Position numbers and translations under genes: made by a program. Positions 35,596 to 47,539 of a DNA stretch of 64,000 nucleotides are shown here, piece by piece (positions within the stretch are counted from its first letter, which is position 1; the number at the start of each line of letters is the position of its first letter). Source of the stretch: Chlorophyllum brunneum. Lineage: Eukaryota; Basidiomycota; Agaricomycetes; Agaricales; Agaricaceae. The notes beneath the pieces were generated by a model. That model saw only the letters and a program-made list of their open reading frames with translations. It did not search any database and had not been told where the DNA came from. Where the stretch lies: the NCBI GenBank assembly GCA_963576785.1, contig OY756148.1:1116001-1180000 (forward strand). Direction: 5' to 3'.

Positions 35596-35970
35596 GGTGG
35601 GCAGTGTGAAGAGACAAGGTCAGGAACCTGAGCGACCTGGCTGATGTTGGGTCCGACTCCTCTGAAATGTTCACGCTCAGCAATGACAGAGACTGCTTTG
35701 TGCTCTACTCTTACTCAACGTAGACAGCGTTGGAGACGATGAGCAAAGAGGCAGCATCCACCGAAAGAGTGTGTCAGGGCTCAATGTTCTGACAAGTCGA
35801 GGTTGTTACCGCCAACAACGACGGCGCTGGCGTACACACACTATAAATGCAGACATTATCAGCGAATGTGGTCGAGTGATATGGAGACGAACATACCTGA
35901 ATTATAGGGAGCTGGAGGTATGTGATGAAGCGACAAACGAGAACTGATCTCGAGTCTGACCCTTTCTACC
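35596..35970. promoter_or_regulatory. Divergent promoter region SET2 / RPA49
   Basis: 375 bases between the two start codons. No TATA box seen. A short pyrimidine tract (ccctttctacc) lies directly before the RPA49 ATG. Confidence 0.5.
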
Positions 35971-37761
35971 ATGGCCGACCCAAAATCCACCTCCAAAAAA
36001 CGAAAAAGAGACCCAGAACAGCCCACAATCACCGTTGCTGCCTCCTTGGACAGCACTCCAGGTCCTTTGCTAGGTCAGTAGCTCCTGAACGACCGGCTCC
36101 TGGGCTCACGCAGATTCAGCCGTCTACCCCGCCGTGCAACCGCCCGCATCAACTTCCTTCCAGCCCTACGCGAGAAAGAGGTCACGCTCAGATAGCACCA
36201 ACGCCGCCGGCGATGTTATTATAGCTGGAGAAACAGAACAAGTAGAGTTTGTAACCAACGAGGAGGAGAGCAGAAGAGCGGCAGAATCAGGTTGTCGGTG
36301 CGCCTTCATCCTCTTCTTCCTGGAAATTTTCTTCACAAAAATCTGCAGTTATATCATTGCGCTGCACAACAGGCGCACAGGCGTCGTATCACTCCTGCCA
36401 ACCTCTAAGCCTCCTCAAATTCTCCAGCGAACCGTCAAAATCTTGAAATCTGTCCCGACCTCTGCTGCACCAACCACAACTCAACATCAGCAAGCTCGTA
36501 CAACACTCGGCGAAACGTTCGGCACCAAAAAGGCCAAAGCTGCAATTCGCGCCCAGGAACGCAACAAAGTCGATGTCGGTGCTATGGAAGGTGTCATGGA
36601 CTACGTTATGGAAGGCATAGAAAAGGGCGCTGAAGGCCTAATGACTGCAGGTCCGTTCCTGCGCCCAGGTTTTCTCTTCTCCCGTCGAGACTCACGTTTA
36701 CCTTTTTGTGATCATGATTACGATTATTAGAGGAAGCCAAAGAAATCGCGGACAGCAATAGGCTCATACCACCGTTCTCCACAGCCGCAACAGAACCCGA
36801 CGATATATACCCTCTCCACAACATTATTCCCGAAAACGAGTGGAAGGCCCTTTCTATTAGTGCATTTGATGAGACGTCGAGTGACAAGGACCGAATTGCT
36901 CTTTTGCCCCACTCTCGCTCCCATTGGGTCAATGCACACCTGCATGTCTGGGGCAGGCCTAACTCTGGAAAAGATCGCAAGAAGAACCTGTACTCTGGCT
37001 CCTTTCTCCGCCTTTGTCGAAATGTCTAATTCGACTCCTTCAGGAAACTTCTACTCTACATCTCAGCTCTCCTCGCATTCCGTAACGCAGTCGACAAACG
37101 AGACTTCAACGCCGATCAAATCCGCGAACGGCTAACCGCTCTGCCCGGCATCGTGGTTGATGGCCTACTCTCTCGGTTCACAGAGAAGGCAAGAGGTTCT
37201 ACCAGGTCAGTATTCTCATCACCGTCCCACCAATCCCCATTGCTTTGCTCCCTGCCTGCCCTCGGCCACCATCTATTCATTTATGCCGCCATGTTCCTGG
37301 AATTTGCTGATGAGAGAATAACTCTCTTTTGGCTCGCAGCCATCAAGCTACAAGTGCAACCAAAACCTTTCTTCTTACGAACCTGTTCGCACTTTGTCTC
37401 AAGCTTGACAACTTTGCCACCAAGACCGAAACCCTCAGCCATGACCTCAGTCTAGCAAAAGACCAGTATGCCAATCCCTCGATGTCTTGTCCTACCCCCT
37501 ACTGAGATATCACATCTTTCATCATTATCAGAGTTAACCAACTATTCAGATCACTCGGTAATTAACTCCCCCTCATTTCCACGCCCTACCCAATCCGTTG
37601 ATCAATACATTTAACTTGTGGTTGCTTCAGGCTGCAGAATTTCCTCATTGGGGGAACGGGAGCGAGCGAGATTGGGCGTACCCGATTCTGGTGATTCCAA
37701 ATATGCTATACTCCGCGCTCCTGTAGTATTCCCGAAGCCACGACAAAAGCGGCGGAACTAG
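35971..37761 (+). CDS. RPA49: RNA polymerase I subunit RPA49
   Basis: Pol I-specific TFIIE/TFIIF-like subunit that aids rRNA initiation and elongation in the nucleolus. It starts MADPKSTSKKRKRDPEQPT. After an intron (about 36075-36113) comes the dimerisation module with IIAGETEQVEFV and YIIALHNRRTGVVSLLP, and the linker with GTKKAKAAIRAQERNKVD. The conserved DDIYPLHNIIPENEWKAL opens the tandem winged-helix domain. It continues with FLLTNLFALCLKLDNFATK and, across two introns, VNQLFRSLGCRIS, ending KYAILRAPVVFPKPRQKRRN at TAG 37759-37761. All conserved blocks are present, so it looks intact. Confidence 0.9.
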
Positions 37762-40700
37762 GGCTTTGGGCACCTGGCGAGGTTGCTAGTATTGGTTCCG
37801 TATGCACGTCGCTCTGCGAGATGAACATTACCGAAATCTTCGATTAGTACTGTTAAATCCCATTGAAAGCACACAAGGTAACACTTGAGCTTTCTTCGAG
37901 CTGTATATTTGTTATCGAAATGGCACTGTAACCATGTATCCGTTGCGCGGGGAACTAGTACTGGAGATATTTACCCGAAACTCGAACCTTGAACATGGCT
38001 GGTTGTTGTTACGAATCATTGGTGCAGGTTATTTTACTCAATCTGCAACTTCTGTCGAAGCAAGCGGTATGACAGATCGGAAAGGGCCTCAGATCGCGAC
38101 AAACGAAGCTATGACCTTTGTACCAAATCGAAAACCCCAGCTCTCATCAATCGGACCAAGATACGCGCGTATTAATTCCAAAACAGTGGCACTCCCAAAA
38201 ATATTTATTGAACAGCAGAAGCACGAGTACATCAACATCAAAGAAATGAAAGGAAATGATTCTCGCCCATAAGCTCCACTCCTGCCACCCAGTTCGCGAT
38301 TGACTCGCCAAATGATTATATAGGGGGGTTTCTCAATAGACGTACAAAGACAGGAACAAGGATCCAGCCAAACCTAGGAATCCCTTAAAGGATCATGTGA
38401 AGAAATTTCTTTCAGTGAAGGACCCCCTAATAAATAAGATGCCGTGAGTCCTCATATCGGCTTCAGGAGTACGCCGCATATGGGTGGCTGTAGGCCGGTC
38501 GCCGGGACATCCACAGCGCACTAGTATACGAGCAGCCTGGCCCGGATGCCTGTAGTAACAGTGAAATGGGATGACGGCCTATGGTTTATCCTCATCCTGT
38601 ATATCTTCACGATGAGGGCCAAACGACACTGGAGGCATTTGGGTGCCATCTTCAAGGAATGGAGATGCTGAGATCCGGCCCGTTGGGAAGATGGTGACGA
38701 AGACCTGGATAGTAGTCTGCACAATTCTGGAATGCTTGCTGCTAGGTCTGCAGTTTTCACGACAATTTGATAACCAGCGGGCGAAATGGCACACATTGTC
38801 TAAGGGCTGTGGCTCGGAATCCCTTGACAGTTGGTCACCTGGCTGCTGTAGCATGGTAGCTTCAGCCACACCCACGGTGGCGCCTTTGTTGCTTTGTCGA
38901 TGTTGTTCAAGATCACACATCCCAAAAAACCCATCAATACCGTGCCTGTGCCGGCTCATAAATGCTATAAAATATAGATATTTATGTGTTCGGGGCGAGT
39001 GAAATTCCATGTTATCTATCAATCAAACAGCCACGGAGATCGCTAATTATGAGCCTGAGCCAGATCAACGGTGTGAAAATAGCGCACCGGATACTCGTCC
39101 CGGCCCGGCACAGTATATCTTCCCCTCGATTAAGTTCGACTAACCATTGTCTTGAGTAGGCAAGCCAGTTACCGCTGTTCAAATTGAGTCTCCAAATTTC
39201 CGCTCCGCACCCTTCTCCCTGGCTCATTCAAATTTTACTGATTTCTAAAGTTACGAGTGCGGGAGAGTTTTACTACGAATCAGTCCTCAATCTTTCTCTT
39301 GGCTTCTATCTCTCCGACGGCTGTGATTCAGACCACTCGGTGATTACAACCTCGCCGACGCCAACAGATCAGTGCTACCCACATGTCTCTATTCCGGTTG
39401 GTGAAAAGCAGGTGTACACAATAGTGATCAATTATCCGCGGTGCTTAGACGGACATTGACTATCCAGTTGCGCTCCAGTGCCCTGAATCATTTCTCCATT
39501 TTCCGGGCCACCCCAAGGACCTTTTGTGGACTTCTAGGAAAGTTCGCAGATTAAGCTTACGATCAACTGGGCCCAGCGCATGACGCACCTACCGCCACCC
39601 ACCTTTGATACCTTTATTATCGGTATATCTCTTCGAGTACTTCGTGGGGCATAAAACATGGCTGTTGGGTAATTTCAGTCTCCAGGGCACAGCGGGAACC
39701 GCCACCCGAAAATCAGGCCTTGATCGGTGACCAGCCTCCTAGTCTCTCGGCATCGGCGTCAAAATCCCGTCGGGAGAATCATCGAAGGTAAATGAAAACA
39801 GGATAAGCAACCAGATGAGTTTAGAATACCGAGATCGCCGCACCTCTTCCTTCTCTGCCCACCGGGGCAGTCTCGGGGTGCTCGGGAATAGGGACGTAAG
39901 GTACCGTTCCCCATCCATCTCTGTCTTGACTCTCTGCTCACTTTGGGGAGGTGCTCTAGCTCTAGCTCTCGTTTCTTGCATATTTAGATTGTTTACCACT
40001 TGTAGCCGGCGAGGGCGGTCACTGACAACCTTCCGAGATCATTCTGACCGGTTTGTGCTCGATTCTGTGTCAACTATCTTTTCAGGTGTAGTAAAGTAGT
40101 AAGTTATTTATATAAAGTTGTTAATAGCAGTTTTGGCCTTCTGCCCCAGCCTCTGCAGACCGTCGGCTAGGACTTTGAGCCACAGATGTTGTTACCCATA
40201 CGTCCATCACACGTATACACGTTGCCGGCCATTTCAAGATACATGAGGTACCGTGGTGGCGAATGCATCAGCCATCCCAATGATAGTTGTAGATATACCA
40301 TATCGCAGGGTCGCTTGCGTCATGGCTACGCGATATTAAATACCGGCTTGTTCATGATACAAAAACGTGGGACACAGAAAACTAGCCCTGTCTCGAAGGC
40401 TTCTAGATCGGTAATCTAACAATATGACACGTACTTGTCCGAAGTGAAACGAGCTGCATGTGAGTCGTAAGCTAACACAAGCGTGTAGCAGAAAAGGTGA
40501 AGTGCAAAGGAAAACTCCACTCCGACTGAGACACATCACGGAAATGAAATCCATGGTCACAACTTGTCGTTGTTTACAGCCTCGATGCGGTGATAATGTG
40601 TGAATTGGCACCTCACTGCTTTGTATCATAAGATGAGAGAAGGTGTAGGGATCACGATGTCGGTAATGCCAAGATGTGAACAGCCACATATAGGGTAGCT

Positions 40701-40931
40701 ATCCGGAAAATAGATAAGGCTAGATCTGGCCACAAAAATTCGTTTGCGGTCGGGGGGGGCTGAAATCGTGGTCGATTCGCAAGAAACGGAAAACGAGGGA
40801 AAGAATTTTATCTATGCAACGCAAATGAAACCATCAATCTAGGAATGAACAGAGAACGAGGAGAGCACTTACACGAGGAGTACGAGGCCCGGTTATGAAT
40901 CGTAGTCATGCTACTACCGTACCGCGCTTGC
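37762..40931. other. Gene-poor stretch, 3.2 kb
   Basis: Open frames of 91-147 codons occur on both strands (for example 38579-39022 minus) but lack introns, conserved motifs or promoter signals. No transposon protein, long terminal repeat or tRNA was recognised. Confidence 0.5.
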
Positions 40932-41249
40932 TCACATTCGTGCGCAAGTATTGCTTCGACCTCCAGTCCCAGTGAACGAAGAGCAATCATGCCCGTTGCG
41001 CCCGCCATCCCCGAGTTTCATTGTGGGATCCTTGAAGACCGGACAATCATCTCTTTTGCTGAAACACCATGTTCCACATTCAATGCACCAAACTCGATGT
41101 AAGGCATCGTCAACAGTGGAAAGCGGATGAGTGGGTGGGCGGTCATTAGGATGTCCACAGCGGATGAGGGCATGTTGGGAAGATGTGTGATCACAGTAGC
41201 AACTGAATGGCTCGTAGGAGTAGGACCCGTTGTTGGAGGAAGGGTTCAT
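40932..41249 (-). CDS. Small cysteine-rich protein (candidate)
   Basis: 105 codons from an ATG at 41249. No family recognised. The protein has a Ser/Asn/Gly-rich start, then Cys/His-rich sequence: CYCDHTSSQHALIRCGHP, RVWCIECGTWCFSKRDDCP, then FKDPTMKL. The CxC, CxxC and later C/H spacing suggests metal binding or disulfides; there is no signal peptide. The promoter looks real: tatataaa (reverse of 41381-41388) lies 132-139 bases upstream of the ATG, and a pyrimidine tract (gactttttttcccatctcc) sits directly before it. The 3' end is uncertain: a second frame just downstream is also open, so a further exon is possible. Confidence 0.45.
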   Translation of the reverse strand: MNPSSNNGSYSYEPFSCYCDHTSSQHALIRCGHPNDRPPTHPLSTVDDALHRVWCIECGTWCFSKRDDCPVFKDPTMKLGDGGRNGHDCSSFTGTGGRSNTCARM

Positions 41250-41380
41250 TCTTCGAAGCGAATAGGAAGGTGGAGATGGGAAAAAAAGTCAAGAAAATCT
41301 TGAGATGACGATCCGTGGAAGGAGCACTGGAAAACCGGTCAAGAAGCGTTGCACGGTTCGGAATTCTTTGAAAGCACACC

Positions 41381-41388
41381 TTTATATA
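41381..41388 (-). promoter_or_regulatory. TATA box upstream of the cysteine-rich candidate gene
   Basis: tatataaa on the minus strand, a consensus match, followed by a CT-rich initiator region about 100 bases downstream. Confidence 0.5.
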
Positions 41389-41624
41389 CTCGTGTTGGGT
41401 GGACTAACGGTCCCAGTTTACAGTTTCTGTATCTCAGTCCCCTTTCCTGTTTCCATTTTTGAATTAAGATGTGGTAGTGCGTACATTTCCGCTCCTGACG
41501 TAGGCACTTGCCAGGTGAACGATCATTCTCCATTAGCCAAGCTAGCTATAGAACGAGCCGGGCGCGGATATTAAAAGCAGCTTCTCCTGTAAGATTGTGT
41601 CCATACGCGTTTGTATATGTGTAG

Positions 41625-42219
41625 ATGTATCATGGGACGGAGAATCCTAGGAGGGGAAGAAAGGAGAATACGTTGGAGGCGCTATTACGCCATCTGCCAT
41701 GGGGTACTGCCATGCCTATTGGGTTTCAATATTTAGACAATTTGCAATTCGGCCTTGTCACCCGCCAGGTCAACCCAGAGCAGCAAAAGGGAGAGTTAGA
41801 CACATGTGCGCTGTTTAACCGTTCGGAGATTCAGCGTCGACTACCATGGGCAGATCCCAGATTCGAGTTCCCCGTGCCACATGCACGCTTGGACGAGTCT
41901 TTCGGCAGAAGAAAGGTAATTGTTATTCATTTGACTTTGGGCTCGGATAGTTTCACCATGTCGTACCCATTTTCGTGAGTCGTGACGAAATTCGATGACA
42001 ACTAACGTTGTCCGTGGTCAGGTACCCCACGATGTCAAGAATGCGATCATGGAGTCGCGGAAATGTAGCCTTTCTCGTGACGCACACACGACGGCCATGC
42101 TTTTTGAGTCGGTGCCAATGGGCAGGTATGATTTCAGTTCGTGGTCCGCAACACGGACCAAGGGTGTAGCCGGGGCATTGTGCCCCTCGCCAGTTCATCT
42201 TCTGAGCGGCAAACCATGA
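41625..42219 (+). CDS. Two-exon hypothetical gene (candidate)
   Basis: Exon 41625-41915 and exon 42022-42219 join in phase 0 across a 106-base intron with donor gtaatt, branch-like ctaac and acceptor gtggtcag. The product is 162 residues, with WGTAMPIGFQYLDNLQFGLV and CALFNRSEIQRRLPWADPRF in exon 1 and VPHDVKNAIMESRKCSLSRD in exon 2. No family recognised, no signal peptide, no membrane segment. The clean splice junction and continuous frame are the only support. It is divergent from the cysteine-rich candidate. Confidence 0.35.
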
Positions 42220-45200
42220 CGGATGCAGTTCGAAGCAGAAGATGGTAGCCTGTTAAAGAAGAATAAAAGCTAAGTAATAGAAAGAAGAAGACGGAAATTT
42301 ACCTGTTGTAGAGGTTTATGTGAACTGCGACGGAGAAAGGAAGAATCAAGTACTCAAGTAAGTATGGAATGGACAGGTTACGAGCAGCTGCTGAAGTAAG
42401 CGGAAGCGCCGGGCCGGCTTAGATCACATCCCAGTTGGCGTTTGTTTGTCCATGAGGCCAGCCACTCTGCTAGTCAAGTTCGTTTCTTCCTATAGTTATT
42501 TTGTTAATCTTTATCACCCAGATCATAGTGCAGTCCCATTGGAGCCACTCCCCGATGGGATGTCAGCAGTGAAGCTCGACGCGTCCTGTGTCACCTGTTT
42601 GACAGAATAGAGCTCCGTCATCTCTTCTCAGCCCATTAGACAACGGGCTGACGGGGAGGTACTGTGATCGGCGTTCTGACTGAAGTCCCCATCCAGCTAG
42701 TTGGCTTCGAACCACAAGGTCACGGCCGAGACACGGAGCTGTCTAGAATATTGTCAATCAGCCCAGTCCAGCGGGTAGAATACAGTGGCCGTCTTCTTGA
42801 AGACTGGTGTAGCATCCAAGATATACTTTGTGAGATAAAATGAAGTCTCGCTACTCCCAAGCTTAATCCAAGACCTTGGCCTAACCTGGTACGTCTTGGG
42901 TAAGCTGTCTCGTAAATGGATTTGTGACCATGGAGCCAACCTAACTCATTCTGTTATAGCTATCAAGTAAACCGTCTCTCGGTGCGAGGTCGGATTTGGA
43001 TGAGAACCCTTGAACGTCGGGAGCCCAAACAGTATTCTATCTCCCGTCGAGGCCCACTTACGAATTTCGTGTATGACATCAGTTTTTGCTCGTCTGGTTG
43101 ATTGTGAGTGATAATATCGAACATCCCAAGATTTTCACAGCAGTCGATTGAAAATTCTACGCAGACTCTATGATGCAGCTCGGGCGGCGTTTCCGCACAC
43201 TCGCTGTTGCGCCACTGTTGACGGAAAGTATCAACGCACGGATCCAAGCAAGTCATGATGATGACAATCAACTGGTACACAGTCGCGGGTGCGGGTACCT
43301 GTCTCATGGGCCAAACCATCCAGCTACGCAACGCCATCGAGGACATAATACCCTTCGGCCCTACTTCAGCTCCACCTGCCACCCGCCGCTAATTCAGGGT
43401 CTCCTCATCACGGTGGCGAAGTCACGCTTCACGTTTTCCTTATACTGTTGCTCATAAATTTGCGAGTGGGACAATTGCGACGTGGTGCAGGTCGTGTTCT
43501 TAAACACAACGCGGCTTCCGGGAGTTACGCATTTATACATCTTCGGCCATGAGTCCATGCGCGAGAAATCACCATCGCCGATCGTTCGAATAGTATGAAG
43601 CGGACCCTGGCGTTTGTATGTAAGATGCCTCCTTCCTTTGTTATTTCTTATCATTCCCAATGTAGAATAATCTCTCCGCCCGCCCCCCCCCCCTACCCTG
43701 GGACAAGCGTCGTACCCTCATACCAGCCGATTCTGACGGCGTGACCCCGCGAGACACCTTGGAGGACGGGGCTGATGTCGTGATTGCGGGATTTCCAACA
43801 ATTCACGACAGTCGTTCTATAGAGGAAGCGATCAGTGACAAGACCCTGTGGGTGTCAACTTTTTCAGAGTGTCACATTTCTTGGGGTTACCTTGACGGGC
43901 GATTTATCAGTGCCACGCCACAATGACCTCACCACCCTGGATATTGATATCAGTACTCTGGAAAAGCTCATAAACATTGATTAGAGCAAAAAACGGCGGG
44001 GGAATTGTCTGGTTCCTGTCACCGAACGCTCAAAACCCAAAACTTCCTGGCAGAAAGGCATTCAAGCTACTACGATTAACATTGCCATCTCACTCGCTTG
44101 TTACCATATTTAAAGCGAATCACCATCGTGACGAACGTGAGGCACAAATCTAACCCAGCACTGGGTCATTCTGACGATGTTATCCACCTCAGCTCGGTTG
44201 GCCCCCTCGCGTGCCTGTTTAGACATCCACCGGAATCGGAAAAAATGGTCGACCAGCGCGTGGAGGTAGATGGAAACGTGAAGCAGTGTCAGTTACCGCT
44301 ACGAGGAGGGGGCTAAGTATTGTCCCTGCATCCATGGTGCTATACTCACCTCAATCGCCATCGGCAGCGTCACCGTTTTTTCTCAACAACATTGGCCAAA
44401 GGCTCTGACTACTAGTGTAGTGCCTGTACGCTCGACTCCTAGGGCATACGAAGCTTTGCCCCTAAGATATCTTATTATCAGACTATATATCAATGAGCCG
44501 CCATCAGTATCGCCATCGCTATCAATCGACTATATGAACAACACTGTAGCTTTTCCGATCCCTCGCTAACAAGAGCCATATACTTGTAACACCAAAGGTC
44601 GTACGAGCTTCGCTGAGACGCAGATCTATAGCCCAGTCCGAGCGGAGGCCTCGTTGCGTTTCGCAACCTGGTTTATCGCGCTTGGCATATTATGATAAGG
44701 TCGTCCAATCTTGGTAGGTACCGTAGTTTTTTCCCCCTAACGAACACTCTGGTTCTCGGCGCTGACTTTATACCTCATTGTAACGCAAGTTATCGCTAAA
44801 TCCCCACTGGATTTCTATCGTCGTCGCAACGTACGACTCTAGCAAGCCCTTCATTGAAAGGGGCAGAAAGTCGGAGTACAAAAGACTCATACTATTAGGA
44901 GGGAGGGAATTCATCTAAGCCGTACGTCACGCGACGACCAGGCACTGGCACGGAATCATCCGCTTAACTTTTGACTTATCAGTCATGCCCCAGTTGACCC
45001 CTATATTCCACTGTTTACAGGGATGGACGAAGGATTAGCCAGGCTGGAACCAGGGTGAACATGTGTGACTGGACACATCTCTTTTAGCTTCTATTCTAGT
45101 TCTGTGTTTCGATATCTTAAGGCCGTCGCTTGTGAGCATCTTGATGCGTGATGTATGCTGGTCCTTAAAAACATTGATAAAGGCGAGAATGACGCAAAGG

Positions 45201-47539
45201 AGGGCTCAAGAAGAGGTATGATAATCGCTCATCGGTTTCATGTGATGGTCATTCCAATGTCAGGGTCCGGAGCTTTGAGTCTGAGTAAGTCAGCAGCTCA
45301 AAGTATCAGCTACTCCTCAGCCACACCCTCATTCTCCCCGCGGTCTAACACTCGCGCGTTCCGAGTTCCGGGGCCTCGCCACAACTTAGAACGTACTAAC
45401 CATTCCAGGCGTGTAATGATGAGATCTCGCGTAATGCGTTGTATTTTTTCATCTCCAGAAAGGCTTGTGAACTGGAGCGTCTACGCCATAGCACATTCTG
45501 AAACCAGGGATATGGCGCGACCCGTCTGCTTAATTTTTACCCAATTAGTACCTAAGGGCTCTGTAAATTGAAGTTGGATCGTGATCCAGACAGAGGGAAA
45601 TGAACGGCGGTTTCGAGCGCGGTGAGACCTCTCCCTCTGCGTTTTGTTAAAGGGACTTATTTTTAGAGAACGTGAAGGGTTTCGTGACGCAAAACACGGG
45701 GAGGTTGACGCGTTCAAGATACTATTTAGGTCTTGACCGTCTCCGTCAAGGGTCGTCAAGACCTAGAGTGACGGTCAAAGGCGATGCCATCTGCAAGTCC
45801 AATCGAGTCTTAATGGACTAATGGGTCCGGGCATTAGTGTTGTGGAACTCAAGGACTTGGGGACATCCTTGGGATTGGTAATTCCGTCGTGAGACCATTT
45901 GCAAAGGTCCACTATCAGGGCGCTGAGCGAGATCGGATGACCTCAAGCCCAGTGCGGCGATTTAAACTTGGTCGAGTGAACCGAAAAGGAAGAGCGTTGG
46001 ATCGGTAGTTGACCTTCTCCTTCGAAAGTCAGGGGGACGTATTCAGCTGGAAATGAGGCGCCTTGAGTTGGATTCTGGTTCGGACGAATGGAAAGTAAAC
46101 ATCAGTTGAGAGTCCGATATGAAATCAGGCGTCATCAAGCCGTGGGCTGCACCTGAGAAAGGCTAGGGAAGGTTCTTTGACTTCTCGGCAAGTCACAGGG
46201 AGTGGGGAGTGAATGCGGACGGTGCAACGATAGAGGTTCCACTGGCTGATATCCCTTAAAACACAGTAAAGCACGGCTGGCGATAAATCGGGGTTGAGAA
46301 CGTGCGTGGTGAAATGTCAGAGTGTGATGACAAAAGAAGAAGGTAGTAGCCCACTCGCACGCCTACCTGAGGTGGCTGATACGTGTCTGAGAGGTGAAGG
46401 GACACAATACCACAGGAAGAGTAAGAATGTAAAGGGCCTCGACCCAGGGCTTCGTACCCTTATTCGCGCCCCAGATAGTTTAGTTGGTGAGGATATGAGC
46501 TGATGGGAGCGAGGCCCATGGTGCCTTTCGTTTGATCTTGATGATTGCGTTAGAAACAAGCTCTATGGAAGAAATGGCTAGACGAGAGGAGCTGTTAAGC
46601 CAATCACGCTATTAAAAGCCCCGATGCTATTATATGATGACTGATTAGTGGTGGACGTTTTTCGATGGCAGCTGTTGGGGGCTTTCATTACCGCTAGGTG
46701 CAAATGCGATGCTGGTATATGATCTATGTTTGGCTGTTATAATTTGAACGGATTAATGGATTTTGGCGAAGCTGTGGTCTGTAAATGGCAAAGCGAAGTT
46801 CGTTATATGGGGCTGTAGACAGAAAAGTCATGGATCTGGACTTGCTTTGTCACAGGAAGCCAAGCACGACCGAATCTGATAGATCACCAGGAGGTGGAGG
46901 GCGAAGAGGTGGGCGTGGAAGCGGAAATGAAGAGGCGACTAGGTGATGGGTTGGACGGCGAAGGCTGCAATTAGGTTCGCAGGTAGGACCGTTCCAGTAC
47001 GTCCTCCGAGCTGGTCGCAAATGCTGGGGCGAGACAGGAAATTACCTGTACCCGTTGTGCGCACCAACGGCAAGCTGGGAGAAGGGGTGGCCAGCAGGCT
47101 GGTGCCAGAATGTGCGTTCCACAGCCCCGTAGAGGAGGATATGTGGCTGCGACGGTCTTGTTTCTATTCTTTTGTTTTCGACATGACAATCCGCGAAGGC
47201 CGAAAACATGTGCTGCCAAAAAAGGAAACCGTGAGCTCAAAGTTTCCAACGACCTCAAGCTCTCGTCGTCATCAACGGCGACAACGCCCATCTCACCATC
47301 GCGGGCCACGGAGACCACGCTCAAGTCCTGCTGTTCAGTCAGCGTCTGGGCCAACACGGATATACCACACAGCAATTCACTCGGATCACCGACATCAACA
47401 GTTCCCTGCCATCCTACGCCATCCGCTGTCGTCCTCCCACTATCGTCTCTGCCTCTGCAGAAGCTACTCCACTGTTCCCCTATACGCTTTCTATGCTGAC
47501 GCTTTTGTTCACATAGACAGCCCAGTTCTTATCATCTCC
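42220..47539. other. Gene-poor stretch, 5.3 kb
   Basis: Scattered open frames of 60-139 codons, none with recognisable motifs. It contains an 11-C run (43683-43693) and an 11-bp inverted repeat (45727-45765). An open frame extends the kinase gene upstream (from 46943), but its sequence is low-complexity Arg/Ser/His and more likely leader DNA. Confidence 0.5.
45727..45765. repeat. Perfect 11-bp inverted repeat (hairpin)
   Basis: TAGGTCTTGAC (45727-45737) and its exact reverse complement (45755-45765) are separated by 17 bases. No neighbouring gene explains it. Confidence 0.8.

Noticed and set aside
38579..39022. 147-codon minus-strand frame in the gene-poor region
   Set aside because: Opposite strand is also open for 119 codons, no promoter signals, no known domain; left as non-coding.
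42660..42740. tRNA-like B box (ggttcgaagcc on the minus strand)
   Set aside because: The flanking 5-bp T-stem does not pair and there is no A box or cloverleaf.
42963..43660. Two consecutive minus-strand frames (139 and 88 codons)
   Set aside because: No convincing splice junction joins them and no motif was recognised.
46943..47539. Upstream in-frame extension of the kinase gene
   Set aside because: Low-complexity Arg/His/Ser sequence in several open frames; the ATG at 47540 has a better context and starts a typical N-terminus.
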